The notes below the pieces were generated by a model that saw only the letters and a program-made list of their open reading frames with translations, was not told where the DNA came from and did no database searches. Positions 42,312 to 50,474 of a stretch of DNA of 64,000 bases are shown here, in pieces. Position 1 is the stretch's first letter. The number at the start of each line of letters is the position of its first letter. Origin of the DNA: Candidatus Viadribacter manganicus (GTDB lineage: Bacteria > Pseudomonadota > Alphaproteobacteria > Caulobacterales > Aquidulcibacteraceae); contig NZ_CP013244.1 of NCBI RefSeq assembly GCF_001679665.1, positions 3,276,001-3,340,000 on the forward strand. Reading direction: 5' to 3'. The position numbers were made by a program, and so were the translations under genes.

Positions 42312-45062
42312 ATGAGCTCGTCAGGGTCGCCGGTTGGGTATCTTTTTGCAGATATCGAAGGCAGCACCGAACGCTGGGAGCGGAACCCGGCGCATATGCA
42401 GATTGCCATCGCGCGGCTGGACTCGTTGATCGAGGAGGCCGTCACGCGCCATGACGGCCTCATTCGGGATCGCGCCGGCGATGGTCTGTTCGCAACCTTT
42501 TCATCGGGCAATCCATTGCAGTGCGCGCTTGATCTTCAGCTTGAGGTGCAGCGAACCGACTGGAGCGAGGTTGGCGGCCTTGCTCTGCGCATGGGCGTGC
42601 ATTCGGGCGAAGACGATGGCTCAGGTCAAGTCGACCGCGTCGTCGCCAACCGCGCCGCACGCATCATGTCGAGCGGTTGGGGTGGTCAGATCGTCGTGAG
42701 CCGAACCGCTGCCGAGCGCTATCGCGCGCCGGACGGCGCTGCGCTCGTCGATCATGGCGCGTGCCGCTTTAAGGGCATTGCTGAGCCACTTCATTTGGCG
42801 GCTTTGGTTCATCCGGACCTGCAGCGCAACGAGTTCCCGCCATTGCGAACTTTGCTCGCGGATGGTCCTGGCGGTCAGGGCGTTTCCGGCCCGATTTTCG
42901 GACGGACGCGCGAACTCACCGACGTGTCTGGCAAGCTCGACGCCTCCCGCACTGCAACGCTGGTCGGCCCAGGCGGAAATGGGAAGACGCGTGTTGCGCA
43001 GCAGATCGCAGCTGAGCGCTCGCAGCACCAATTGGTCTGTTTTGCCTCTTTCGAAACTGTCGCTGAAGGCGCGGAGCCGCTCAACATTTTGGCGCTTGCG
43101 TTGCGGCTTCAATTGCACGTTGGCGGCAAGCCCAAAGAGCAGATCGTCGAGTATCTGCGCGACAAGTATATGCTGCTCGTCCTCGACAACGCCGAGACGA
43201 TGGCTGGCAAAGCGGAGTTCGTTGCAGAGCTATTGCGCGAGTGCCCACGCCTTTCGGTGTTGGTCACGAGCCGCGAGCCTCTAGGTTTTCCGGGCGAGCT
43301 GCCGTTATTTTTGAACGGGTTTGCCCCGCCGGATGACGCGTCCTTGCAAAATGGTTCTTCGCCTGCGCTGCAACTATTCGTGCATGAAGCGCGGCAACGT
43401 GATGCGGCATTCAATGTCGATGCAGCGCAGTTTCCGGCATTTAAGGAAATATGCAGAATAGTAGACGGCTCGCCGCTGGCGTTGAGGCTAACGGCTCAGT
43501 GGTCGTTGCTGCTGTCGCTGGAGGAAATCCTTGAGCGGATTGAATCCAGCGTCGGCTTTCTTTCGCCGGAGAACGCGCGCGATCAGCGGCAGACTTTACG
43601 CGGCGTCTTTGACGGATCGTGGCGACTATTGAACCCCGATCAGCAGCGAGCGCTAGCGCGGCTTTCGATCTTTTCGAACTCATTCAATACCGTCGCCGCC
43701 GCCGACGCTGCGGGCGTAGACGTTCGGGTGTTGTTCGAACTCGAGCGAAAAGGACTGATCGTCAAAAGTTCGCTTGGGCGCTTTGCCATGCACGTCATGG
43801 TGAGGGAATATGCGCGCGGCAAGCTGGATCCAGCCGCCGAGTCCATAGTGCGCCGCCAGCATGCGCACTATTTTTTGCACGAGGTGCGCACCAACATGCT
43901 GGGGCGCTCTTCCGAGGCGCGTGTCGCCATGCTGGAGCAATTGCGACTGGACTTTCTGGAAGTGCGCGCGGCGTGGCTGCATGCGGTGAAATCAGCCGAA
44001 CATGCGCTGATCAGCGATTGCATCGAGGCTTGTTGCTATTTTCTCTATACCCGCTCGTTGTTCCGCGAGGCGGTGGAACTCTTCTCGGCGGACGTCGCCG
44101 ATGCGGGTCTCAAAACCCATTTCGCGGCGGTGCGCGCAAATTTTCTCGTGCATCAGGGCGACACGGAAGGCGTCGCCGCCGCCGCCTCTTGGGTTTTGTC
44201 ATCGCAGGGCGGTGCTGAGTTGCCGCGCGCGCATGCGCACCATGCGATGGCCAATCTCGCGCACATGCGAGGGGAGTTTGAGCAGGCTAACACGCATTAC
44301 GAAGAGGCTTTCGCTATTCGTGATCGCGTTGGGGATCTGCGTGGATGCTGCTACGCCAGCGTTTCGCTCTCGGCTCTGCATCTTCTTTTCACCAAGATCG
44401 ACACGGCGCGGAGCCACGTTAAACGTGGCTATCGTTTGGCGCGCCAGGTGGGCGATCCGTTTGGGATGATGGCGGCGCATCTTTATGCTGGAGATTTGGC
44501 TGCGTTCGAACAGCGGACCAGGGACGCGCAGGAAAACTATGAGATGAGCCTGCGGTTAGAGGAATCGCTGCTGCACCTCCAGTTCAGGGCAGTGCTGCAC
44601 CGGCGATTGGGGACGCTATTTGCGCTCCGTGAGGACATGAAGAGCGCACTGTCGCACCATCAGGAGGCATATGACCTTTCTCGTGAGGTGGGCGATCGTC
44701 GTACGAACGCTCACGCAGCGATCGAAGTCGGCAATGATCTGCGTTTGTTGGGGGAGTGGGTGGCGGCCAAGCAGGTGCTGTTGCGCGGCATACGCCAGAG
44801 CACGTTGCTGGGCATGCAGCCTTGCTTGTCGCGCGGGCTCTTGGAACTGGCGCAGGTCGAACTGGCGCTTGGGTCTTTTTCTATAGCGCGGCGATTGTTG
44901 AGTGTGCTTGAGGCCGCCGATTTGGGTGACATGGCCGCGACCAGGGATGCGCTGATCGCGCAATTGGATGGTGGTGCGCCCGCGACCTTTGCGCCGGTCA
45001 CAGTTCAGGATTTGCTCAAAGAACTGCTCGCGGAAGCGGAAGTGGATTCACTCAGATTGTGA
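42312..45062 (+). CDS. Class III cyclase/STAND ATPase/TPR regulator
   Basis: A 916-residue protein. N-terminal class III adenylate/guanylate-cyclase domain (about 8-165): metal-binding Asp14 in LFADIEGST and Asp57 in RAGDGLF, and the transition-state pair N113/R117 in NRAARIM, all conserved, so an active cyclase is plausible. Then a NB-ARC/STAND ATPase (Walker A GPGGNGKT at 219-226, Walker B MLLVLD at 287-292), a winged-helix region, and many TPR-like helical repeats (about 560-900). Similar proteins are regulators related to AfsR/LuxR-type ATPases. Start at MSSSGSP with AGGAGA upstream. It lies between precursor and methyltransferase. Confidence 0.85.
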   Translation: MSSSGSPVGYLFADIEGSTERWERNPAHMQIAIARLDSLIEEAVTRHDGLIRDRAGDGLFATFSSGNPLQCALDLQLEVQRTDWSEVGGLALRMGVHSGEDDGSGQVDRVVANRAARIMSSGWGGQIVVSRTAAERYRAPDGAALVDHGACRFKGIAEPLHLAALVHPDLQRNEFPPLRTLLADGPGGQGVSGPIFGRTRELTDVSGKLDASRTATLVGPGGNGKTRVAQQIAAERSQHQLVCFASFETVAEGAEPLNILALALRLQLHVGGKPKEQIVEYLRDKYMLLVLDNAETMAGKAEFVAELLRECPRLSVLVTSREPLGFPGELPLFLNGFAPPDDASLQNGSSPALQLFVHEARQRDAAFNVDAAQFPAFKEICRIVDGSPLALRLTAQWSLLLSLEEILERIESSVGFLSPENARDQRQTLRGVFDGSWRLLNPDQQRALARLSIFSNSFNTVAAADAAGVDVRVLFELERKGLIVKSSLGRFAMHVMVREYARGKLDPAAESIVRRQHAHYFLHEVRTNMLGRSSEARVAMLEQLRLDFLEVRAAWLHAVKSAEHALISDCIEACCYFLYTRSLFREAVELFSADVADAGLKTHFAAVRANFLVHQGDTEGVAAAASWVLSSQGGAELPRAHAHHAMANLAHMRGEFEQANTHYEEAFAIRDRVGDLRGCCYASVSLSALHLLFTKIDTARSHVKRGYRLARQVGDPFGMMAAHLYAGDLAAFEQRTRDAQENYEMSLRLEESLLHLQFRAVLHRRLGTLFALREDMKSALSHHQEAYDLSREVGDRRTNAHAAIEVGNDLRLLGEWVAAKQVLLRGIRQSTLLGMQPCLSRGLLELAQVELALGSFSIARRLLSVLEAADLGDMAATRDALIAQLDGGAPATFAPVTVQDLLKELLAEAEVDSLRL

Positions 45063-45069
45063 GGTTGTG

Positions 45070-45855
45070 ATGGCGCGCGGAAGTCTGGTGGTCGTCGGTA
45101 CGGGCATTAAAATCGCTAACCAATGTACGATTGAAGCGCGGCACCATATCGAAACTGCGGATATCGTGTTTGAGGTCGTCGGCGATAAGCTGGCGCAGAA
45201 CTTCGTGCATTCCTTGAACGCAAACGTCGTGTCGCTGCAACATCTCTATGGTCATGACACTGCGCGTAGCGACACTTACGAGGCCATGATTGGAACGATT
45301 TTGGGCGCTGTGCGCGAAGGCAAGCGCGTGTGCGCGGCCTTTTACGGACACCCAGGCGTCTATGTGTATCCGTCTCACGAGAGCGTGAAACGTGCACGCG
45401 CCGAGGGGTTTGCGGCGGAAATGCTGCCTGCGGTCTCGGCGGACGCGTGCGTGTTTGCCGATCTCGGCTTCGATCCAGGCTGGATCGGTTGCCAGAGCTT
45501 CGAAGCGACGGATTTCGTCGTCAACGAGCGCCGCTTCGATCCACACGCAGTGTTGATGTTGTGGCAGATCGCGCTGGTGGGTGATCGTACGTTGCGAGTG
45601 TTCGAGTCTGATCCGCGACGCATCGCACTCCTGGCCGAAGTGCTGATGGAAGAGTATCCGCCGGATCATCTTGTGACGGTGTACTGCGCGGCAACGCTGC
45701 CAATTGGGGCCGCTCAGGTGGAGACGTTGCCACTCCGCCGTTTGGCCGAGGCGCGCGTAACGCAAGAGTCAACGCTCATCGTGCCGCCACTCGGCGCGGT
45801 GCAGCCGTCGGCGAAACGGCTCGCGCTCGTCGAGGAACGTCTGGCTGGTTTGTGA
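45070..45855 (+). CDS. Borosin-type peptide backbone N-methyltransferase
   Basis: A 261-residue SAM-dependent enzyme of the tetrapyrrole (corrin/porphyrin) methylase superfamily: GSLVVVGTGIKIANQCT (4-20), the Tyr60-Arg66-Tyr70 set in LYGHDTARSDTY, FYGHPGVYVYPSH (91-103), MLPAVSADACVFADL (118-132) and GCQSFEATDFVV. The Tyr-Arg-Tyr spacing (6 and 4 residues) and the YGHPGVxV motif are those of the fungal OphMA and bacterial SonM borosin methyltransferases, whereas true uroporphyrinogen methylases read GDP instead. ATG at 45070, seven bases after the upstream stop. It lacks a fused core, so a separate precursor is expected, and one lies at 42044. Confidence 0.85.
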   Translation: MARGSLVVVGTGIKIANQCTIEARHHIETADIVFEVVGDKLAQNFVHSLNANVVSLQHLYGHDTARSDTYEAMIGTILGAVREGKRVCAAFYGHPGVYVYPSHESVKRARAEGFAAEMLPAVSADACVFADLGFDPGWIGCQSFEATDFVVNERRFDPHAVLMLWQIALVGDRTLRVFESDPRRIALLAEVLMEEYPPDHLVTVYCAATLPIGAAQVETLPLRRLAEARVTQESTLIVPPLGAVQPSAKRLALVEERLAGL

Positions 45856-45856
45856 G

Positions 45857-45943
45857 TGGTGCGAGCGGCGGGACTTGAACCCGCACTGCCTTGCGGCAAA
45901 CGGATTTTAAGTCCGCTGCGTCTACCGGTTTCGCCACGCTCGC
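45857..45943 (-). tRNA. tRNA-Leu(UAA)
   Basis: An 87-nt class II tRNA on the minus strand. Acceptor stem GCGAGCG (5' at 45943-45937) with CGCTCGC, A73 and an encoded CCA (45857-45859). Anticodon loop reads CTTAAAA with anticodon TAA; variable arm and T arm GGGTTCAAGTCCC are normal. Its 3' end is one base from the stop of the methyltransferase gene. Confidence 0.95.
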
Positions 45944-45986
45944 GCGGTTCGGGGTATGGCGCAAAACGCCTGGGCTCGTCCACCCG

Positions 45987-47027
45987 TCAGGGGCGTAGCA
46001 GAACGCGTCCGAGCACTTTTCCTGCGCGCAGATCGTCGATGGCGCTGTTGGCCTCTTCGAGCGGGCGCTCCTGCATCGGCGGTGCTGGCGCAGCGCCAGC
46101 ACGCAGAAGCGTTATGAGTTCGCGCGCCTCGTCGAGTCGGCCGACATATGATCCTGTGATCGAGAAGGGCTTAAGCGGCAGCGACGCCAGCGGCAGGGCG
46201 ACCTTGCCGCCGAATAGTCCAACGATGATGTATTTGCCACCGCGACGGAGCGCGGCTGTGCCGAAACCGAACGTTGCCGGCGCGCCGACGAAATCGATTG
46301 CGGCGATAGCTGGCCCGTGCCGCGACATGGCGCTCTGCCAGGCGTCGGCGTTGGGCTCGATGGCTTCAACCGCGCCATAGCGAAGCGCTGCTTCGCGTTT
46401 GGTTGCGTCGATGTCCGCGGCAATGATTGGGTTGGGTAACACGCTCTTTGCCAGCGCCATCGCCATCAGACCAACCCCGCCCATACCGAGCAACAAGATG
46501 GGCTGTTCTGGCGGCGGCGTTCCGATTTTCTTCAAAGCGGAATACGCGGTAAGGCCGGAGCACATGGCGAGTGCGCCCAACCCCGGTGTGAGATCGCCCA
46601 ATGGGATCATCGCATCGGCAAACGGAACGTGGACGTATTCGGCCATGCCGCCCCATTGGGCGACGCCAAGTGAGCGGCGTGGCAGCGCGATGCAGAGTTG
46701 TTGATCGCCCGCGCGGCATGTGTCGCACGCGTTGCAGCCAAGCCAAGGATAAACGGCAACGCGCGTACCCACGGCGGGCCCATCAACGCCTTCGCCAAAT
46801 TCTGCGACCTCGCCTTCGATTTCATGCCCCAACACTGCGGGCATATTCATCGCCACCGGCTGACGGACGTCGCCGAAATCGAAATAGCCATCGTGAATAT
46901 GGAGATCGGAGTGGCATAGGCCCGCGCGCGTCACGCGCACTAAAGCTTCACCGGCGCCGGGTTTTTGAGGCGTTAGGTCCATCGGCGTCAAAGGCGCGCC
47001 GAATGCGGTCATGGCTTGTGCTTTCAT
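45987..47027 (-). CDS. Zinc-dependent alcohol dehydrogenase (MDR superfamily)
   Basis: A 346-residue medium-chain dehydrogenase: catalytic zinc ligands in AGLCHSDLH and GHEIEGEV, the four-Cys structural zinc site CNACDTCRAGDQQLC, and NAD(P) motif GMGGVGLMAMALA. The sequence of motifs resembles alcohol/propanol-preferring ADHs (AdhP-like). Start at MKAQAM (47027); a GTG at 47036 is in frame. Confidence 0.9.
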   Translation of the reverse strand: MKAQAMTAFGAPLTPMDLTPQKPGAGEALVRVTRAGLCHSDLHIHDGYFDFGDVRQPVAMNMPAVLGHEIEGEVAEFGEGVDGPAVGTRVAVYPWLGCNACDTCRAGDQQLCIALPRRSLGVAQWGGMAEYVHVPFADAMIPLGDLTPGLGALAMCSGLTAYSALKKIGTPPPEQPILLLGMGGVGLMAMALAKSVLPNPIIAADIDATKREAALRYGAVEAIEPNADAWQSAMSRHGPAIAAIDFVGAPATFGFGTAALRRGGKYIIVGLFGGKVALPLASLPLKPFSITGSYVGRLDEARELITLLRAGAAPAPPMQERPLEEANSAIDDLRAGKVLGRVLLRP

Positions 47028-47065
47028 GGTCGCCACTATCGGTCGGCCATGAGGCTTTGCAAGGC

Positions 47066-47326
47066 TTAAGCGGCTAGGCGGAAGGTGCGAGCGTCTTGCT
47101 GCGCAAGGCGCCCGTTCATGGCGAGGTATTGGATGGCGGCGTCCGGTGTAAGGATCAGCCTTCGTCCGCGGATGAACTCGGTGACGATCGCGCGCAATTC
47201 ATCGGTGGAGGCGGAAGACCTCGCCCCGAGCTTTAAACGCACATGCTCGAATAGCGCCGCACCGGTGCGGCTGGTGATCGCGGGACCCAGGGATTCGGCG
47301 AAGAACATGTCGGCGCCTCCATACAT
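47066..47326 (-). CDS. Hypothetical small protein
   Basis: An 86-residue soluble protein, start at 47326 or at MFFAES (47308). It has an amphipathic helix (TDELRAIVTEFIRGRRL) and the C-terminal TPDAAIQYLAMNGRLAQQDA. No motif or family recognised, but codon use is that of a real gene and it fills the gap between two genes. It precedes the ADH gene by 38 bases on the same strand. Confidence 0.5.
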   Translation of the reverse strand: MYGGADMFFAESLGPAITSRTGAALFEHVRLKLGARSSASTDELRAIVTEFIRGRRLILTPDAAIQYLAMNGRLAQQDARTFRLAA

Positions 47327-47400
47327 GACGCCGCGCAGGGTGGACCGATTCAGCGCAAACGCGTCAGGGTGCGCGTGTGTTTGGTTCTGAGTCCCTCCCG

Positions 47401-48018
47401 ATGCTGCCTCCGGCCCTCGATTATGCCGGCTTCACGGTTTTTGCTCTCACCGGCGCGCTGGCCGCAGCGCGCGACAAGCAGGACATCATCACGTTCTGGT
47501 TCTTTGCGGTCGTAACCGGTATCGGCGGCGGAACGTTGCGCGATCTGTTGATTGACGCGCCGGTGTTCTGGATCGACAACGCAACATATCTGGGGATCGG
47601 CCTGCTGGCGGCGGTGGTGGTGTGGCTTGCCGCGCCACGCATCGCACGGTTGAAAACACTGATTTGGCTCGATGCGGTTGGGTTGGCGGCTTACGCGGTG
47701 ATCGGCGCTGCAAAGGCGCTTTCCTTTGGCGTAGGGCCGTTTGTGTCGGTCGCGATGGGCGTGCTGACGGCTTGCTTTGGCGGTGTCATCCGCGATGTAC
47801 TGGCTGAACAGCCCTCCGCGCTCCTCAAGCGCGAAATCACCATGTCGGCCGCCCTGCTTTCTGCCGCTGGGTTCGTGGCCCTGCTTTATGCTGGGGTTCC
47901 ACCGCTTTGGGCGGGGGTGGCCGGGGCGCTCGCGGGTTTTGGATTGCGCGCTGGCGCCATACATTATGGTTGGGCGCTGCCCGCGTTCGGAGATCGAAGT
48001 GGCGAAGGAAAAGCTTGA
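47401..48018 (+). CDS. TRIC-type (UPF0126) membrane channel
   Basis: A 205-residue inner-membrane protein with seven helices and two inverted repeats, each with a conserved GG: FFAVVTGIGGGTLRDLLID (first) and GVLTACFGGVIRDVLAEQP (second). This fits the TRIC/YadS-YicG family of trimeric potassium channels. ATG at 47401. Its last 20 bases overlap the HMG-CoA lyase start. Confidence 0.9.
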   Translation: MLPPALDYAGFTVFALTGALAAARDKQDIITFWFFAVVTGIGGGTLRDLLIDAPVFWIDNATYLGIGLLAAVVVWLAAPRIARLKTLIWLDAVGLAAYAVIGAAKALSFGVGPFVSVAMGVLTACFGGVIRDVLAEQPSALLKREITMSAALLSAAGFVALLYAGVPPLWAGVAGALAGFGLRAGAIHYGWALPAFGDRSGEGKA

Positions 48019-48901
48019 GCTTGTTGAAGTCAGCCCGCGAGACGGGTTGCAGAACGAGTCGGATATTGTCTCGACCGAAAACAAGCTTGCGCTGATCGAT
48101 CACATATTAGCGGCAGGCTTTCGACGTTTGGAGGCGGGCAGCTTCGTCAATCCGAAGAAAGTTCCTCAGATGGCGGATGGCGACGCCATCTTCGCTGGCG
48201 TGCCTACGCGCGACGACGCAACGTTCATCGCGCTGGCGCTCAATCTGCGCGGCGTTGAGCGCGCGCTCGCGTCGGGCGCCAAGGAGATCAATTACGTCTT
48301 CTGTGCATCGGACAGTTTTTCCATCCGCAACAATGGCGGCAGCGTCGACGAGACCTTCAATGTCTGGCCGGATGTTGCCGCGACGGCGAAAGCTGGCGGC
48401 GCGCGGCTTTCGGCGACTGTATCGACGGCGTTCGGGTGCCCCTTCGATGGTGAAGTGCCGGTCGCGCGGGTGGTTGAGGTGGCGGAGCGTTGCTTTGCCG
48501 AAGGCATTTTTGAGTTGGCTCTAGCAGACACGATAGGTGTTGCCTCGCCAAGTGACGTGCACGCGCGCTTTCGTGCGGTGAAGGCATCGCTTCCTTCGCA
48601 CGTTCAATTGCGCGCGCACTTCCACAACACGCGCAACACAGCCCTGGCGAACGCGGTTGCGGCGGTCGAAGAGGGCGTGCGCGTGCTCGATGGTTCGCTC
48701 GCTGGGATTGGCGGTTGCCCCTTTGCGCCGGGCGCCGCGGGCAACGTGCCGACTGAAGATTTGCTCTACATGTTCAACCGCATGGGCTTCGACACCGGCG
48801 TCGATCTTGATCGCGCCATCGAGGGCGCGACGTTCATTGGCGGCGTCCTGGGACGCAAGACGCCGGGTATGGTGAGCCGCGCGCCGAAATGGCCGGCATG
48901 A
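47999..48901 (+). CDS. mvaB: Hydroxymethylglutaryl-CoA lyase
   Basis: A 300-residue TIM-barrel lyase splitting HMG-CoA to acetoacetate and acetyl-CoA, the last step of leucine breakdown. Motifs: VEVSPRDGLQNE (catalytic Arg-Asp pair), AGSFVNPKKVPQM, metal-binding HFHNTRN and the active-site Cys loop GGCPFAPGAAGNV. GTG start at 47999, GGAG upstream, inside the end of the TRIC gene. Other leucine-pathway candidates (a carboxylase beta subunit and an enoyl-CoA hydratase) lie far away. Confidence 0.94.
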   Translation: MAKEKLELVEVSPRDGLQNESDIVSTENKLALIDHILAAGFRRLEAGSFVNPKKVPQMADGDAIFAGVPTRDDATFIALALNLRGVERALASGAKEINYVFCASDSFSIRNNGGSVDETFNVWPDVAATAKAGGARLSATVSTAFGCPFDGEVPVARVVEVAERCFAEGIFELALADTIGVASPSDVHARFRAVKASLPSHVQLRAHFHNTRNTALANAVAAVEEGVRVLDGSLAGIGGCPFAPGAAGNVPTEDLLYMFNRMGFDTGVDLDRAIEGATFIGGVLGRKTPGMVSRAPKWPA

Positions 48902-49521
48902 ACGGCAAGCTCGCGATGATTACTGGCCTGCTAGGTGCGGCCTGGCTTGTGGCTATGGTGCTTATCGGCGGCGCGTCGTTCGACGGATACGATCATGTCG
49001 CGCAATACATTTCAGAACTTGGCGCGAACGGCGCTCCTTATGGCTGGCACGTGAGCTGGATGGGGTTCTTGCCTATTGGCGTTTTGATCTGCGCGTTTGC
49101 GTATTTCGCTTGGCGCGCGGCGCCGAGGTCGGTTCTGGCGACGTTGGGGTTTGTAGGCGTCTTTCTGTTTTCGATCGGCTATGTCGGCTCGGCATTCTTC
49201 CCGTGCGACTATGGCTGTCGGCCCGATAATCCGAGCTTTTCGCAAGTGATGCATGAACTCGTCGGCTTAGCTGGCTATTTGCTCGCACCGTTGACGCTGA
49301 TTGTGTTGGGATTGGCTGCTTGGAAGTGGCCTGGCGCAGCCTGGCTCGCGGTCGTTGCATTCATCGCCGCTGTCGGTGCGCTTGTTGGTCTTGGCGGCAT
49401 TATGGATGCAGCATCGCCGCAAGTTGGGCTCTACCAGCGTGCGCTGGAAGCCAGCGTTCTCGGTTGGATCGTCTCGTGTTCGCTTTATCTTGGGCTCAAA
49501 AACAAAACGGCCGCTCAATAG
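48898..49521 (+). CDS. DUF998 family membrane protein
   Basis: A 207-residue protein with about six membrane helices; the ATG at 48898 overlaps the lyase stop (ATGA), although an ATG at 48889 is also in frame. DUF998 features are YDHVAQYISELGANGAPYGW, FPCDYGC and SQVMHELVGLAGY. Family function unknown. Its stop lies inside the hairpin at 49506-49531. Confidence 0.82.
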   Translation: MNGKLAMITGLLGAAWLVAMVLIGGASFDGYDHVAQYISELGANGAPYGWHVSWMGFLPIGVLICAFAYFAWRAAPRSVLATLGFVGVFLFSIGYVGSAFFPCDYGCRPDNPSFSQVMHELVGLAGYLLAPLTLIVLGLAAWKWPGAAWLAVVAFIAAVGALVGLGGIMDAASPQVGLYQRALEASVLGWIVSCSLYLGLKNKTAAQ

Positions 49522-49531
49522 AGCGGCCGTT
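49506..49531 (-). terminator. Terminator of the first porin gene
   Basis: An 11-bp perfect stem (49506-49516 and 49521-49531, AATA loop). On the minus strand it is followed by TTTTGTTTTT, so it terminates the porin transcript, while overlapping the DUF998 stop codon on the other strand. Confidence 0.88.
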
Positions 49532-49552
49532 CCGATTTGATGAGCGCGAAGC

Positions 49553-50263
49553 TTAGAGTTCGCGGCCGATCGTGACGACAAACGCGCTGTCGTGGCTGGA
49601 GTCGCCGTAAGCATAGTTGGCGATGTCCGTGCCTTCGTCGATGTCGGTGTCGTGGTAACGCAGGTCGACTTGGAAGCCGTGCATCGCCCAAGCGGCGCCG
49701 ACATTCCAGGTGTTGTAATCATCTTCCGTGCCCGGGCCGGCCGGCTCTTCAACGCTTTGGTTGCCGTAGGCGCCGTTGATCGTGAAGGCTTGATTGACCT
49801 GATAGGCAGCGTTCACTTCGAGATAGAGCGCATCGCCCGTGTCGCCGAAGTTTTCCGGCGCGTAGTAGGCGGCGAGACCAGCGTTGAACTGCTCGGTGAA
49901 GTCGTGGCCGGCGGCGCCCTTCAATTCATAATAGTCGAACTCGGCGCCGTCATCGTCTGCGCCCGGGTAGAAATAGCCGATGACGCCGAGGTCCCAATCG
50001 ATCGGGCCCGTCGACGGCGTGAAGCCAGCATAGACGTCCATTTCGACGCCTTCGGTGACGTTCGAGCCCCAAACGCCTGCGTACCAAGCGTCAGCAACGT
50101 AGTCGAAGCCGCCCTGGATCGCTGGGCCGTTGTCGGCGAGCGAGATGCCGCGGAAAACGTAGTCGCTCGTAAATGAAATGTTTGCGGAAACGGTGCCTTC
50201 GGCGCTGGCAACACCCGCGCCCGCAGCCGTCGCCAACAAGGCGAGACCAATGACCTTCTTCAT
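49553..50263 (-). CDS. TorF-type putative outer-membrane porin
   Basis: A 236-residue protein: signal peptide MKKVIGLALLATAAGAGVASA, then NISFTSDYVFRGISLADNGPAIQGGFDY, the diagnostic TorF (TIGR02001/Gcw_chp) opening, and alternating amphipathic strands to GREL. Likely a small beta-barrel for solute passage. It is a paralogue of the next upstream gene on the same strand. It ends in a strong terminator. Confidence 0.85.
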   Translation of the reverse strand: MKKVIGLALLATAAGAGVASAEGTVSANISFTSDYVFRGISLADNGPAIQGGFDYVADAWYAGVWGSNVTEGVEMDVYAGFTPSTGPIDWDLGVIGYFYPGADDDGAEFDYYELKGAAGHDFTEQFNAGLAAYYAPENFGDTGDALYLEVNAAYQVNQAFTINGAYGNQSVEEPAGPGTEDDYNTWNVGAAWAMHGFQVDLRYHDTDIDEGTDIANYAYGDSSHDSAFVVTIGREL

Positions 50264-50474
50264 AGTCAGATTCCTTCGTGACTGCGCGGCGTGCCCGCGT
50301 GCGTTGGAAAATGGATTGGTAACGTAAACGACTGGTTAAGCAGTATGACGACTTCGGATAGATTCGATGAGGTATCCTGGAGTGTTGCGTGCACGCCACA
50401 ACGCAGAGCGGCGCCGCGCACAAAGCACGCCGCCGCTCCACGAATGGATCATTACACTTCGAGAGAGCGAAAGG

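Noticed and set aside
45070..45855. Uroporphyrinogen-III or cobalamin-precursor methyltransferase
   Set aside because: The sequence has YGHPGVYV and the Tyr-Arg-Tyr set of borosin enzymes, there are no haem or cobalamin genes nearby, and a precursor-like peptide is two genes upstream.
45714..46380. Small open frames across the second tRNA-Leu
   Set aside because: They translate the tRNA and its flanks; none has a ribosome-binding site or a family signature.
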